From Pandoraea eparura (GTDB taxonomy: Bacteria; Pseudomonadota; Gammaproteobacteria; Burkholderiales; Burkholderiaceae): a stretch of 64,000 nucleotides of DNA. Below, in pieces: positions 1-8,013 of the stretch. The translations under genes were made by a program, and so were the position numbers. Location: positions 496,001-560,000 of the forward strand of contig NZ_CABPSH010000001.1 in NCBI RefSeq assembly GCF_902459725.1, read 5' to 3'. Every line of letters begins with the position of its first letter. The stretch's first letter is position 1. The notes under the pieces were generated by a model. That model ran no database searches and was not told the DNA's origin. It saw nothing but the letters and a program-made list of their open reading frames with translations.

Positions 1-417
1 AATAGGCGGTCCATACGTCGCGAATTGCACCGCGGCCTCATATTGCCCCAGGCTTTGCGCCATCGTGTCGATTTGGCGACCGATCGTCACCTGTCCCCAC
101 CTGTCGTTTGCCAGGCCGACGAATGCCTGTCGGCCGAAAAGACGTCCGCCTTGACCCAGTGTGCCGTTGCCCAGACTGAACCCGCTCTCCAACGTAAAGA
201 TCGTGCGATTGCCGCCCCCCAGATCTTCACTCCCTGTCAGTCCAAAGCGCGGCGATTGCTGAATGCCGCTCGCCAACTGCCACTGCGAGTGCCCGCCAGC
301 GTTGTTGGTGTACATCACCCCTTCGGAAAGTACGCCGTACAGCGTCACACTGTTCTGGGCGCACACAGGCCCCGCCATAACCAATGTTACGCAAGACAGC
401 AGCAAACAACGTTTCAT
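1..417 (-). CDS. outer-membrane porin, N-terminal part only
   Basis: The gene is cut by the left edge of the window; 139 codons are visible. The predicted protein opens with MKRCLLLSCVTLVMAGPVCA, a signal peptide ending in a VCA-Q cleavage site. The next residues, QNSVTLYGVLSEG, are the first beta-strand typical of Burkholderiales general porins (Porin_4 type). Further family blocks follow: SRFGLTG-like (SPRFGLTGSEDLGGG), ESGF, LFGRQAFVGL and WGQVTIGRQ. It should form a trimeric beta-barrel for uptake of small solutes. It is divergent from the GntR gene across a 185-bp AT-rich spacer, so it may be regulated with it. Family call is firm; the substrate is unknown. Confidence 0.9.
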   Translation of the reverse strand, partial: MKRCLLLSCVTLVMAGPVCAQNSVTLYGVLSEGVMYTNNAGGHSQWQLASGIQQSPRFGLTGSEDLGGGNRTIFTLESGFSLGNGTLGQGGRLFGRQAFVGLANDRWGQVTIGRQIDTMAQSLGQYEAAVQFATYGPPI

Positions 418-482
418 TCCCCTTCCCCTTGATCGTCGAGTTGGCGCCCCCACGGCGTCACTTCATGACGAACAGTAAACTT

Positions 483-525
483 TATAAAATTTATAGTCTA
501 TATAAATTATGTGTTTTTAATGAAA
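483..525. promoter_or_regulatory. AT-rich palindromic operator candidate between porin and GntR gene
   Basis: In otherwise GC-rich DNA, this block contains the perfect palindrome TATAAA-A-TTTATA (483-495). It is followed by a run reading TATATAAA.TTATG.GTTTTTAATGAAA. A closely similar arrangement occurs at 2924-2971 in front of the MFS and hydrolase genes. Position between divergent genes suggests promoters plus a binding site for the GntR regulator encoded next to it. The regulator assignment is inference. Confidence 0.5.
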
Positions 526-602
526 ACTCGCGTTTTCCCTGATGACGAGCCAAATGTGTATACTTGGCTGGCAAGCGTAGACGGCATCGTGGAGGCGGAA
601 AC

Positions 603-1310
603 ATGAATCAGAAGGCGCACGCGGCACAACGCACGCGGGTGGAGACGCCGAAAGCGACCCTTTCGGAACAGGCGTACGAGTACCTGCAGAACGACCTGCT
701 TGCCGGGCTCTTTTCGCCTGGCGAGAAGTTACGGCCTCAGGCATTGCAGGAGCGATATGGGGTAGGGATCAGCCCCATCCGCGAGGCGCTCATGCTGCTC
801 AGTTGTGATGGCCTGGTCACCAATGAAGGCCAGCGCGGCTTCCGGGTGGCCGAAGCGTCCCGCGAAGATCTGTTGGACATCCTCGACGCGCGCAAGAAGA
901 TCGAAACGGAACTGCTTGCCGACGCCATCCAGCATGGCGACGACGAATGGGGTGCGCAGATTACCGCGGCGTTCTACAAGCTGGTGCATACCCCGCTGCC
1001 GGTGCCCGACGACATCCCGTCGGCCCATCGATGGGAACTGGCCCATCGGCGTTTCCATTTCGCATTACTGAGTGCCGCGCGCTCCACTTGGCTGCGCCGT
1101 ATCGATGAACAACTGGTTCGACACTCTGAACGCTACCGCCGCATGCGAATCGCCGGGCCGCTGCCGCACGATGTTTTGGCGCGCGATATCGTGCGGGAGC
1201 ACCAGGAGCTGATGGATGCGACGCTGAGCCGCGACACCGAGCGCGCATGCACATTGCTGCTGGCACACATCGACGAGACCGCGCGGGCCGTGTCGCAATT
1301 CCTGGAATAA
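603..1310 (+). CDS. GntR-family transcriptional regulator, FCD (FadR-type) subfamily
   Basis: A 235-residue DNA-binding regulator. The N-terminal winged helix (about residues 18-85) shows the GntR pattern: LSEQAYEYLQNDLLAGLFSPGEKL is represented by its start and end, and the recognition helix reads YGVGISPIREALMLL. The all-helical FCD ligand domain follows (about 95-225), with DARKKIETELLADA and, near the end, REHQELMDATLSRDTE. The start at 603 was chosen because GGAGGCGG lies just upstream; an in-frame codon at 564 has no such site. Such proteins are usually repressors released by a small organic acid. Neighbours (porin, transporter, hydrolase, RidA) suggest it controls this locus. The effector is unknown. 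Confidence 0.9.
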   Translation: MNQKAHAAQRTRVETPKATLSEQAYEYLQNDLLAGLFSPGEKLRPQALQERYGVGISPIREALMLLSCDGLVTNEGQRGFRVAEASREDLLDILDARKKIETELLADAIQHGDDEWGAQITAAFYKLVHTPLPVPDDIPSAHRWELAHRRFHFALLSAARSTWLRRIDEQLVRHSERYRRMRIAGPLPHDVLARDIVREHQELMDATLSRDTERACTLLLAHIDETARAVSQFLE

Positions 1311-1345
1311 GGTCCGTGAACCAGGAAGGGGGCGGCTGCGCCCCC

Positions 1346-1445
1346 CGATTGCCTGACCGATTGCCTGACCGATTGCCTGACCGATTGCCTGACCGATTGC
1401 CTGACCGATTGACCGTCCGATTGACCGACCAATTGACCGACCGTC
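1346..1445. repeat. 12-bp tandem array (unit cgattgcctgac)
   Basis: Five perfect head-to-tail copies of cgattgcctgac occupy 1346-1405. Degenerate units based on cgattgac/cgac/cgtc then continue to about 1445. The array begins 35 bp after the GntR stop codon and ends at a hairpin. It is open in several frames only because the period is a multiple of three, and nothing suggests translation. Confidence 0.9.
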
Positions 1446-1446
1446 C

Positions 1447-1471
1447 GACGACCGTCGGCCTGACGGTCGTC
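1447..1471. terminator. hairpin between convergent GntR and MFS genes
   Basis: A perfect 10-bp inverted repeat, gacgaccgtc / gacggtcgtc, surrounds a 5-nt loop. It sits 7 bp from the MFS stop codon. There is no T-tract on either strand, so it is either a weak or Rho-assisted terminator or an RNA-stabilising stem-loop. Confidence 0.5.
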
Positions 1472-1478
1472 TGATCCG

Positions 1479-2789
1479 CTAGCTGACCGAACGAGGTTCG
1501 GTCTTGATGCGCTGACGTCGGACGTCCGGAAACGGAAGGGTCGCGGCCAGTACCGCGGCCGTGGCGACGCTGGCGGCCATGAAGAACAGGGCGTTTGAAA
1601 AATCGGGGGAATGTCCGCGAATCCAGCCGATGGCGTAGGGCCCCAGGAAGCCGGAGAATCCGCTAATAACGTTGACCAGCGCGAGCCCTCCCGCGGCTGC
1701 GCGGCCTGTCAGAAACGACGACGGGATTGACCAGAAGACGCTGAGCGAGGCGCCGATCCCCACCAGCGCGACACACACCCACGCGAGTTCCATCATGGCG
1801 GAATGGCCCATGGCACTCGCGGCAAGTCCCACACTGCCAATCGCAAGCGGCAGCGACAGATGCCAACGGCGCTCGAGCGTCCGGTCCGAGTGACGGCCGT
1901 TCAGGACCATCGATACCGCCCCCAGCAAGAACGGTAGCGCGCTCAACATGCCGACCCTGAGTGTCGACATTCCCGAGATTTGCTTAATGATCTGCGGGAG
2001 CCACAACGTAATGCCAAAGAACCCAATCCCGACCAGCAGGTACAGCAAGCCCAGCAGCCACACAATCGGCTGACGCAGCGCGACGCCGAACTTCTCCGTC
2101 CCCATGGAGGCAGCCTGCTCGCTGTCGCGCTTCATGGTAGCGAGCAACCATTCACGCTCATCGTTGTGCAGCCACCTGGCATTCGCCGGTTCGCCCGCGA
2201 GAAAGAAATACGTGAACACGCCAAGCATGACCGCCGGTACCGCTTCGATGATGAACACCCACTGCCATCCGGCCAGCCCGCCGACGTTGTTCATCGACAT
2301 CACCAGCGTTGACAGCGGCGCGCCGATGACCACGGCGATCATATTGGCAGACATAACCTGTCCAATCGCCCGTGCGCGCTGTTCCGTCGGAAACCATCGC
2401 GTCAGGTAGTACAAAACGCCCGGCAGAAATCCCGCCTCGGCGACGCCCAACAGAAAGCGAACGGCCACGAAGCTCGTCTCGTTGAAGATGAACGCCTGCA
2501 GCCCCGACACGATGCCCCATGTGACGATGATCCGCGTGAGCCACACGCGCGCGCCGAACCGTTGCAGCGCAAGATTGCTCGGAATCTCGAACAGGATGTA
2601 TCCGATGAAGAAGATGCCTGCGCCAAAGCCATAGACCTCGGGCGTGAAATGAAACGCTTTCGTCATATCGAGCGCGGCAAAGCTGATATTGACCCGGTCC
2701 AGAAAATTCACGAGCCACAGCACGAAAAGCAGCGGCACGATCCTGAGCGTCACTTTGCGCATGACGCGCGTGCCCAAAGGTTGATCCAT
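1479..2789 (-). CDS. MFS transporter, anion:cation symporter (ACS) family
   Basis: A 436-residue, 12-helix inner-membrane carrier of normal family length. The first helix ends with NFLDRVNISFA (about residues 28-38), the DRxN motif of the ACS family, which imports organic anions such as phthalate, tartrate, glucarate and hydroxyphenylacetate. GVAEAGFLPGVLYYLTRWFP lies in the TM4 region and is also typical. The charged loop between helices 6 and 7 contains WLHNDEREWLL. It is divergent from the hydrolase gene. The substrate cannot be read from sequence; an aromatic or sugar acid handled by the adjacent hydrolase is plausible. Confidence 0.92.
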   Translation of the reverse strand: MDQPLGTRVMRKVTLRIVPLLFVLWLVNFLDRVNISFAALDMTKAFHFTPEVYGFGAGIFFIGYILFEIPSNLALQRFGARVWLTRIIVTWGIVSGLQAFIFNETSFVAVRFLLGVAEAGFLPGVLYYLTRWFPTEQRARAIGQVMSANMIAVVIGAPLSTLVMSMNNVGGLAGWQWVFIIEAVPAVMLGVFTYFFLAGEPANARWLHNDEREWLLATMKRDSEQAASMGTEKFGVALRQPIVWLLGLLYLLVGIGFFGITLWLPQIIKQISGMSTLRVGMLSALPFLLGAVSMVLNGRHSDRTLERRWHLSLPLAIGSVGLAASAMGHSAMMELAWVCVALVGIGASLSVFWSIPSSFLTGRAAAGGLALVNVISGFSGFLGPYAIGWIRGHSPDFSNALFFMAASVATAAVLAATLPFPDVRRQRIKTEPRSVS

Positions 2790-2923
2790 CGATGTCTCCT
2801 GAAGCAGTTGATTGGTCTTCCGGCGCGGTTACGTCGCCGCCAGGCGGGTGCATCGCTGCAGCCCGCCCGCGGCCACCGGCTTGCGCATGACAATCATTCT
2901 TCGCTCGTAAAAAATCCTCGTCA

Positions 2924-2971
2924 ATATAAATTTTTATATTTATATAAAATATGATGTGTTTTATGATGAAA
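2924..2971. promoter_or_regulatory. AT-rich palindromic operator candidate between MFS and hydrolase genes
   Basis: ATATAAA-TT-TTTATAT (2924-2939) is a perfect 7+2+7 palindrome. It is followed by TATATAAAATATG and TGTGTTTTATGATGAAA. This repeats the arrangement found at 483-525, suggesting that one regulator binds both divergent promoter regions. The GntR protein encoded at 603-1310 is the obvious candidate, by inference. Confidence 0.5.
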
Positions 2972-2995
2972 CGGCGCCCACTCGGTGGCGCCGTT
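2970..2995 (+). other. leader hairpin ahead of hydrolase gene
   Basis: aacggcgcc and ggcgccgtt form a perfect 9-bp stem around an 8-nt loop. The stem lies just downstream of the AT-rich operator block and about 40 bp upstream of the preferred start of the hydrolase gene. It would bury the alternative GTG start at 2985, which is one reason for preferring the start at 3036. Confidence 0.5.
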
Positions 2996-3035
2996 CGACG
3001 TGCGTCGAGCGTCCACGGTGACCTTGGGAGTTCAA

Positions 3036-3905
3036 GTGAGAGAGGAGATTTTTCAGTTGGCGGAGCAAATGCCTTTGCCGACTGTGGCCGCCCAGCGCTA
3101 TGCCAGCATCGTGCTGTCGTGGGCGACGCAGGTGCCCGAGCCACTTTGCTCGGCGCGCAATGTCCCGTACGGGCCGGATCGGCAACAAACGTATGACGTT
3201 TTTTATCCGCAGAACGCGAATCGTGTGCCCGTCGTGATCTTTTGGCATGGTGGGGGGTGGACGAACGGGTTCAAGGAATGGAGTTGGTTCATGGCGGAGC
3301 ATGTCACGCGTCTTGGCGCCGCGCTGGTTCTGCCCAACTATCGTCTCGCCCCGGCGCATCGCATGCCTGCCGCGTTCGATGACGGCCTCCTGCTGCTCCG
3401 TTCGCTGGCGGCGTCGCCGTCATTTTCCGGCGATATGCGCAACGTCTACTTCGGCGGGCATTCGGCTGGGGGGCATCTGGCGGCGTTGACGGCATTGCGC
3501 TTCCGGCACGCGGGCACAGCAGAATGCGACGACATCGTCATTCGTGGCTGCGCCCCCATCAGCGGCATCATGGACCTATCCCATCCCGAACCGGCGCCCG
3601 AGAGTCTGGAGGCTCGCGTGTACGACATGGTGCTCAGGCAAGCCGACGACGACGTCATATTCAGCCCCATCTGCTGGACAGCCGGTAACCGCGTGCCATT
3701 TGTACTGACCTACGGCGAAAACGATTCGCCCCGGGTCATCCGATCGAATCGTCGTCTGGCCGCGCTGCTCGCCTGCCAGTCGGCATCCGTCACTCGCCAC
3801 GTGGAGAAAGGCCGTGACCACTTCGACACTCACCTTATGCTGCGGGATCCGCATAGCCCCTGGTATCACGCTTTGGAGAACATGATGAACGGAGAGCGCT
3901 CATGA
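3036..3905 (+). CDS. alpha/beta hydrolase (esterase or arylformamidase-like)
   Basis: A 289-residue cytoplasmic hydrolase. HGGGW (residues 71-75) supplies the oxyanion hole. The nucleophile is Ser143 in GGHSAGG, and the likely acid and base are Asp230 (GENDSP) and His262 (GRDHFDTH). The HGGGW class covers carboxylesterases of the lipase/HSL type and kynurenine-formamidase-like enzymes. GTG at 3036 was chosen because GGGAG lies 5 nt upstream; ATG at 3069 and GTG at 2985 are alternatives. Its stop overlaps the ATG of the RidA gene (ATGA), so the two are translationally coupled. The substrate is unknown; an amide or ester of an organic acid would fit. Confidence 0.85.
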   Translation: MREEIFQLAEQMPLPTVAAQRYASIVLSWATQVPEPLCSARNVPYGPDRQQTYDVFYPQNANRVPVVIFWHGGGWTNGFKEWSWFMAEHVTRLGAALVLPNYRLAPAHRMPAAFDDGLLLLRSLAASPSFSGDMRNVYFGGHSAGGHLAALTALRFRHAGTAECDDIVIRGCAPISGIMDLSHPEPAPESLEARVYDMVLRQADDDVIFSPICWTAGNRVPFVLTYGENDSPRVIRSNRRLAALLACQSASVTRHVEKGRDHFDTHLMLRDPHSPWYHALENMMNGERS

Positions 3906-4279
3906 AAGAAGTCATCGACGTAGGATTGCCGGCGCCGGGCCAGCCGTTTTCATGGGCGGTGCGGGCGGGCGGCATGGTGTTCACGGCGCACGGACCGGTG
4001 CGTCGTGATGGCTCGATCGACACGGGGCCGATCGAAGACCAGGCACGCCTGACGTTCGCGAATCTCGAGCGTGCGATGGTCGCCGCGGGAGGCTCCCTTG
4101 ACGATGTCGTGCAAGTGTTGATTCAGATGATCGACATCGCGGACATGCCAGTGATTGACAGCGTCTACCGGGAGTTTTTCAACGCACCCTATCCCAATCG
4201 TTCGAGTGCTGCAGTCAAAGCCCTGGTTGTGCCCGGGATGCGCGTGGAGATCGTGGCCAACGCCGTCATCTCGCGCTGA
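3902..4279 (+). CDS. RidA/YjgF-family protein
   Basis: 125 residues, the normal size for the trimeric RidA fold. The conserved Arg that binds substrate carboxylate appears in PNRSSAAVKAL, and the terminal RVEIVANAVIS block matches the usual RVEIEAIA. RidA proteins hydrolyse reactive enamine/imine intermediates to ketones and ammonia. Catabolic members include 2-aminomuconate deaminase. Coupling to the hydrolase through an ATGA overlap implies consecutive steps, for example release of an amine-bearing product and its deamination. The family is certain; the exact reaction is inferred. Confidence 0.88.
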   Translation: MKEVIDVGLPAPGQPFSWAVRAGGMVFTAHGPVRRDGSIDTGPIEDQARLTFANLERAMVAAGGSLDDVVQVLIQMIDIADMPVIDSVYREFFNAPYPNRSSAAVKALVVPGMRVEIVANAVISR

Positions 4280-4786
4280 GCCCCGGCGGCGATGACACGC
4301 GCAGCCCTCCCCCCCCCCCCGAACGATCGGCGGGAGCAAGCGCGCGGCGCCAGGCCAGCGCTTAGGATGCCCGATTAGCGCCCTCCACCGCCAGCATCGT
4401 CTCCCCGCCCCGAAAGGGGCGCCCGATTCCCCCGGCAAGCCGCGCCGATGTGCGTTAAAAATGCGGTATACGTCGGATTGGAATCCATATTCGATCATGC
4501 CGCGTCCATGCCGTCCACGAACGATGGCGTGCGCCGACCCTGCGCCGCCGTCGCGGTTCGTATTCCGACATTGAAACCCACAGATATAGTTTGATAAGAT
4601 CGAAAAAACGTAATTGTTCAATGCACCTGCGCGACTGCCCGGTCGGCGCGAGCCGGGCCGCCATCCGGCGCGAACAGATGCGCATCGAGCTTTGCCGCGA
4701 ACGGCGAAGCGTATGGTCCGGCGCGGCAATGGGTATCTGTCATCGAGCGCCGTCTCACTTATGCGATTTATTGGCGGGTCTCGCCC
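4280..4786. other. 507-bp intergenic region with a C12 homopolymer
   Basis: No convincing coding sequence. A run of twelve C residues lies at 4309-4320, 30 bp behind the ridA stop codon. An AT-richer stretch at about 4570-4620 (ttgaaa, tatagt, gataag elements) probably carries the rpfR promoter, but no box pair has good spacing. Confidence 0.5.
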
Positions 4787-6790
4787 ATGCATGACGACAC
4801 CGACGGTGAAATACTCGAAGTCCATCTAGGCACGCGCAGTCCTTATTGGCGCCTGGGCATCGACAGCAACGCGCTCGAGCTTGCCGCCGTTCGCGGTTTG
4901 ACGAACGTCGCCGTGGCGCTCGATTCCGCTCAGGCCGCCACGATTCGCGCCTTGACCGGCGTCACATCGTCCTTCGAACTCGAAATCGCATTGTTCGGCG
5001 ACCGGCTGCGCCTGCACATGGTCGGCAAGAAACTCGATGCCACCCATTGGGCTGGCACCGCCTCTGCCTATTCGGATACCCGTGCCGTCGCGCGCGACCT
5101 CGCGCAAGGCCTCGCCTTTGCCGAACAAGTCGTCTCCGAAGTCAATTCGCTCGTCGTGGTGCTCAACCGCCACGGCATCCTCCAGCGTTTCAATCGCCTA
5201 GCCGAAGAGGTGCTTGGCAAACGCGAGGAGGACGTCATCGGCCGGAGCGCCTTCGAGCTGTTCATGACCGCAGAGCAAGGCGAGAAGTCGAGCCAAAACA
5301 TCAAGGGTTTCTTCGAGAACGACAAGCCCTTCGCGGTCGAGCGCTACATCAATACGGTCAACGGCCCGCGCCTGTATCAGTTTCGCAACAAGTTCGTACA
5401 GAGCGGCAGCGGCGTCGACGAGCGGTTTCTGATCTGCTCGGGCGTCGACATCACCGAGGAGCGCAACGCGCAGCAGCGCCTGACCGTGCTCGCGAATACC
5501 GACGTGCTGACAGGGCTGCCGAATCGGCATGCCGTCACGGAGATGATCCGCGACGCGCTGGCCAGCGGCGCGAACGAGGCACCGCGGCAGGTCGGCATCC
5601 TGTTTCTCGACCTCGACAACTTCAAGCACGTGAACGATCACTATGGACATATCACCGGGGACCGCCTGCTGTCTCAGGTGTCCGAGATCGTCAGAAGTTG
5701 CTTACCCGAATGCGCGACACTCGCGCGTCTCGGCGGCGACGAATTCCTGGTGCTGTTCGAGGACGCCACGCTCGATCTGCTCGAAGCCACTGCGAAGACG
5801 ATCATCGACCGGTTCGACACGTCGGTTCGCATGGACCTGATGGAGGTCTACACGAGTTGCTCGATCGGCATCACGATGCATCCGCAACACGGCGACACCA
5901 TGGAGACGCTGATTCGCAACGCCGATACGGCGATGTACGTGGCGAAGGAAGCCGGCAAGCATACGTATCGCGTGTTCACACAGGAGATGAACCAGAAGGT
6001 CGCGAAGGCGATGTGGCTCGATACGAATCTGCGCAAGGCGCTCGAGGAAAAGCAGTTCGTCTTGCACTACCAGCCGCTCGTCGACGTCGCGACGGGCGAC
6101 ATACAGAGTGTCGAGGCCCTGATCCGCTGGCAATCGCCGGAACGTGGACTGGTCGGGCCTGTCGAGTTCATTCGCCATGCCGAGGAATTCGGCCTGATCG
6201 GGGCGCTCGGACGCTGGGTGATGGAAGAGGCGGCGAATCAGATCATCCGGTGGCAGGCGAAGGGCCTGAATATGCGCGTATCGATCAATGTGTCCGCGCG
6301 TCAGTTGAGCGACGGGAACGTCGCGAACCATTTTGGCGAGATCTGCGAGCGCGCCGGACTGGCACAGGGTCTGCTCGACATCGAGCTGACCGAGAGTTGC
6401 TTCATCGAGGACGAAGGCCGCGTGCGGCGGCTGATGGAGCAGTTCCGAGAGCTCGGCGCGCGGATTTATCTCGACGACTTCGGCACCGGTTATTCGTCGC
6501 TGGCGCAGCTCGCACGACTGCCCTTCGATGTGATCAAGCTCGACCGCAGTTTCGTGACCGGTGTCGACAGCGACACGAGTGCCCAGGCACTGGTGTCCTC
6601 AGTCTTCACGCTGGCAAAAGCACTGGGGTTTTCGGTGGTGGCGGAAGGCGTCGAGACCAACGCGCAGGCGGCCTTCATTCGGCAGGCCGGGATTGGATAT
6701 GCGCAAGGCTACCTCTATGCGAAACCGATGCCCGCACAGGACCTCGAGGCCTGGGTACTCGAAAAAAGAAAGCTCAGGCTGATTGCCTGA
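4787..6790 (+). CDS. rpfR: RpfR, DSF/BDSF receptor with PAS, GGDEF and EAL domains
   Basis: A 667-residue cytoplasmic c-di-GMP enzyme. Residues 1 to about 100 match the RpfF-interaction (FI) region: LEVHLGTRSPYWRL near the start and AGTASAYSDTRAVARDL near residue 90-105. A PAS domain (about 110-225) is the known site for cis-2-dodecenoic acid. GGDEF is intact at 316-320 and EAL at 443-445, with DDFGTGYSSL at 563-572, so both cyclase and phosphodiesterase residues are present. In Burkholderia cenocepacia BDSF binding stimulates c-di-GMP hydrolysis. The neighbouring convergent gene is rpfF, which confirms the assignment. The last codons lie inside the rpfF terminator hairpin. Confidence 0.93.
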   Translation: MHDDTDGEILEVHLGTRSPYWRLGIDSNALELAAVRGLTNVAVALDSAQAATIRALTGVTSSFELEIALFGDRLRLHMVGKKLDATHWAGTASAYSDTRAVARDLAQGLAFAEQVVSEVNSLVVVLNRHGILQRFNRLAEEVLGKREEDVIGRSAFELFMTAEQGEKSSQNIKGFFENDKPFAVERYINTVNGPRLYQFRNKFVQSGSGVDERFLICSGVDITEERNAQQRLTVLANTDVLTGLPNRHAVTEMIRDALASGANEAPRQVGILFLDLDNFKHVNDHYGHITGDRLLSQVSEIVRSCLPECATLARLGGDEFLVLFEDATLDLLEATAKTIIDRFDTSVRMDLMEVYTSCSIGITMHPQHGDTMETLIRNADTAMYVAKEAGKHTYRVFTQEMNQKVAKAMWLDTNLRKALEEKQFVLHYQPLVDVATGDIQSVEALIRWQSPERGLVGPVEFIRHAEEFGLIGALGRWVMEEAANQIIRWQAKGLNMRVSINVSARQLSDGNVANHFGEICERAGLAQGLLDIELTESCFIEDEGRVRRLMEQFRELGARIYLDDFGTGYSSLAQLARLPFDVIKLDRSFVTGVDSDTSAQALVSSVFTLAKALGFSVVAEGVETNAQAAFIRQAGIGYAQGYLYAKPMPAQDLEAWVLEKRKLRLIA

Positions 6791-6797
6791 GCTTTCC
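6762..6797 (-). terminator. rpfF Rho-independent terminator inside the rpfR 3' end
   Basis: A perfect 12-bp stem, gaaagctcaggc / gcctgagctttc, with loop tgatt is followed on the minus strand by TTTTTT. It is 34 bp beyond the rpfF stop codon. On the plus strand the same bases encode the last residues of RpfR and its stop codon, and the minus-strand T-tract corresponds to the Lys/Arg codons of the RpfR tail. Confidence 0.85.
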
Positions 6798-6830
6798 CGG
6801 TTCGCTAAATCACCTTACGCTCGCCGTGCC

Positions 6831-7697
6831 TCAAGAGACCGTGCGGAACTTGGAAACACGGCGGTTCTGAAGCGTCACCAGGCGCTCCATGTAGGCGAGA
6901 TCCTTCGCCTCGATCGTGAACGTCGCGTTGACCCAGTCCTCGGTAATGTCCATCAGCTCGGCGCGGGACAAGGGCAGCACGCGTTGACGCGTGCGGATCA
7001 GCGCCCGCATCGCATTCAGCTTCGGCCGGATCACGTCGATAAACGTGCGTGTCGCGATGAACGCCTCTCCGGGCTCGAATAGCTGATCGACGAGCCCTTT
7101 CTCCGCGAACCACTCGGCCGTATGCGATTCTCCGGTGCTGATCAGGGCTTCGGCCACGGCCATGCCGGCCTTGCGGGCGACCAGCGAATAGCCGCCCATG
7201 CCGGGGAACAGATTGAACGCGACCTCCGGAAAGCCGAGCTTCACGCCGTTCTGCGCAAGGATGTAGTGATGCGCGAGGGCGGCCTCGAGTCCGCCGCCAA
7301 GCGCACTGCCCTCGACCATCGCGATCGAGATCGCACCGGTCCCGTAACCGTTGTACATCTCCCAGATGCAATCGATGCACGAGCGCGCGTAAGCCATCAT
7401 CGTGTCGCGCTGCCCCGTGCGAATCGCATCGGCGAAGAAGTTGAGGTCGCCGCCAACGTTGAACAGCTCGGGAACCAGCGATCCGGTGACCCAAAAATCG
7501 AAGCGCAGTCCGGATTCGCGCGCGGTTCGCGCAAGATGCATGATTTCGGAGAGGAGTCCCTGATTGAAGCAAGGACGGGGGTCGGCACGAAGCATCATCC
7601 ACATGATGTTGCGGCTTTCTTCATAGTACGCGGCCAGTTGCGACATGTTCCCGGCTTCGTGGAACGGGCGGCACGAGGGGTAGTTTTGAAGGTGCAT
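6831..7697 (-). CDS. rpfF: RpfF, DSF-family signal synthase
   Basis: 288 residues, crotonase fold, the usual length. RpfF makes cis-2-unsaturated fatty-acid signals from acyl-ACP by thioesterase and dehydratase activity. The two catalytic glutamates are seen as Glu138 (GGGLEAA) and Glu158 (GFPEVAF), 20 residues apart as in Xanthomonas RpfF (E141/E161). Other near-invariant blocks are FDFWVTGSLVPELFNVGGDL and FNLFPGMGGYS. The start at 7697 gives MHLQNYPSCRPF, matching known RpfF N termini; upstream in-frame ATG codons are less likely. It is convergent with its receptor gene rpfR with 40 bp between stops. In Burkholderia the product is BDSF; the acyl length here is not determinable. Confidence 0.95.
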   Translation of the reverse strand: MHLQNYPSCRPFHEAGNMSQLAAYYEESRNIMWMMLRADPRPCFNQGLLSEIMHLARTARESGLRFDFWVTGSLVPELFNVGGDLNFFADAIRTGQRDTMMAYARSCIDCIWEMYNGYGTGAISIAMVEGSALGGGLEAALAHHYILAQNGVKLGFPEVAFNLFPGMGGYSLVARKAGMAVAEALISTGESHTAEWFAEKGLVDQLFEPGEAFIATRTFIDVIRPKLNAMRALIRTRQRVLPLSRAELMDITEDWVNATFTIEAKDLAYMERLVTLQNRRVSKFRTVS

Positions 7698-8013
7698 GTA
7701 TATTCCTGTGTAGCTGTGGTTTGCGGTTGAATGTCGCCGTGACATGCCATGGGCAAAAGTTGCCGAAATGGCCGTACGGCACCGCTATTTTTGCGTGCGC
7801 ACAACTAACGGAAATGCAAAATCTTTAATTTCCCTTCGCCAAAATGTCAGCCCGAGCGGCCACAGGCTCGGAGGTTCCGCCATCGGCATCGAGCCACATT
7901 CCGGGCAGCCAGATCGGGCGCTGCCCGTGCATGAACACAACCCACAATGCGCTGAAGTCCTGAATATGGCGCTGGCGCCACTCGCGGGAAACCGGAAATC
8001 GACGTTGACGCGG
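7698..8013. other. rpfF upstream region without genes
   Basis: About 315 bp between rpfF and the terminator of the tRNA-Cys transcript, both on the minus strand. It must contain the rpfF promoter, but I cannot point to a convincing -35/-10 pair. No ORF with coding character was seen. Confidence 0.4.

Noticed and set aside
2951-3196. Small plus-strand open frame starting in the AT-rich operator block
   Set aside because: It overlaps the hydrolase gene out of frame and begins within the putative regulator site.
4309-4320. C12 tract as a phase-variable gene switch
   Set aside because: It is not inside any reading frame that looks like a gene; kept only as a low-interest observation.
4846-6870. 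Second long plus-strand frame inside rpfR
   Set aside because: Arg-rich frame-shifted translation of rpfR; all GGDEF, EAL and PAS motifs are in the other frame.
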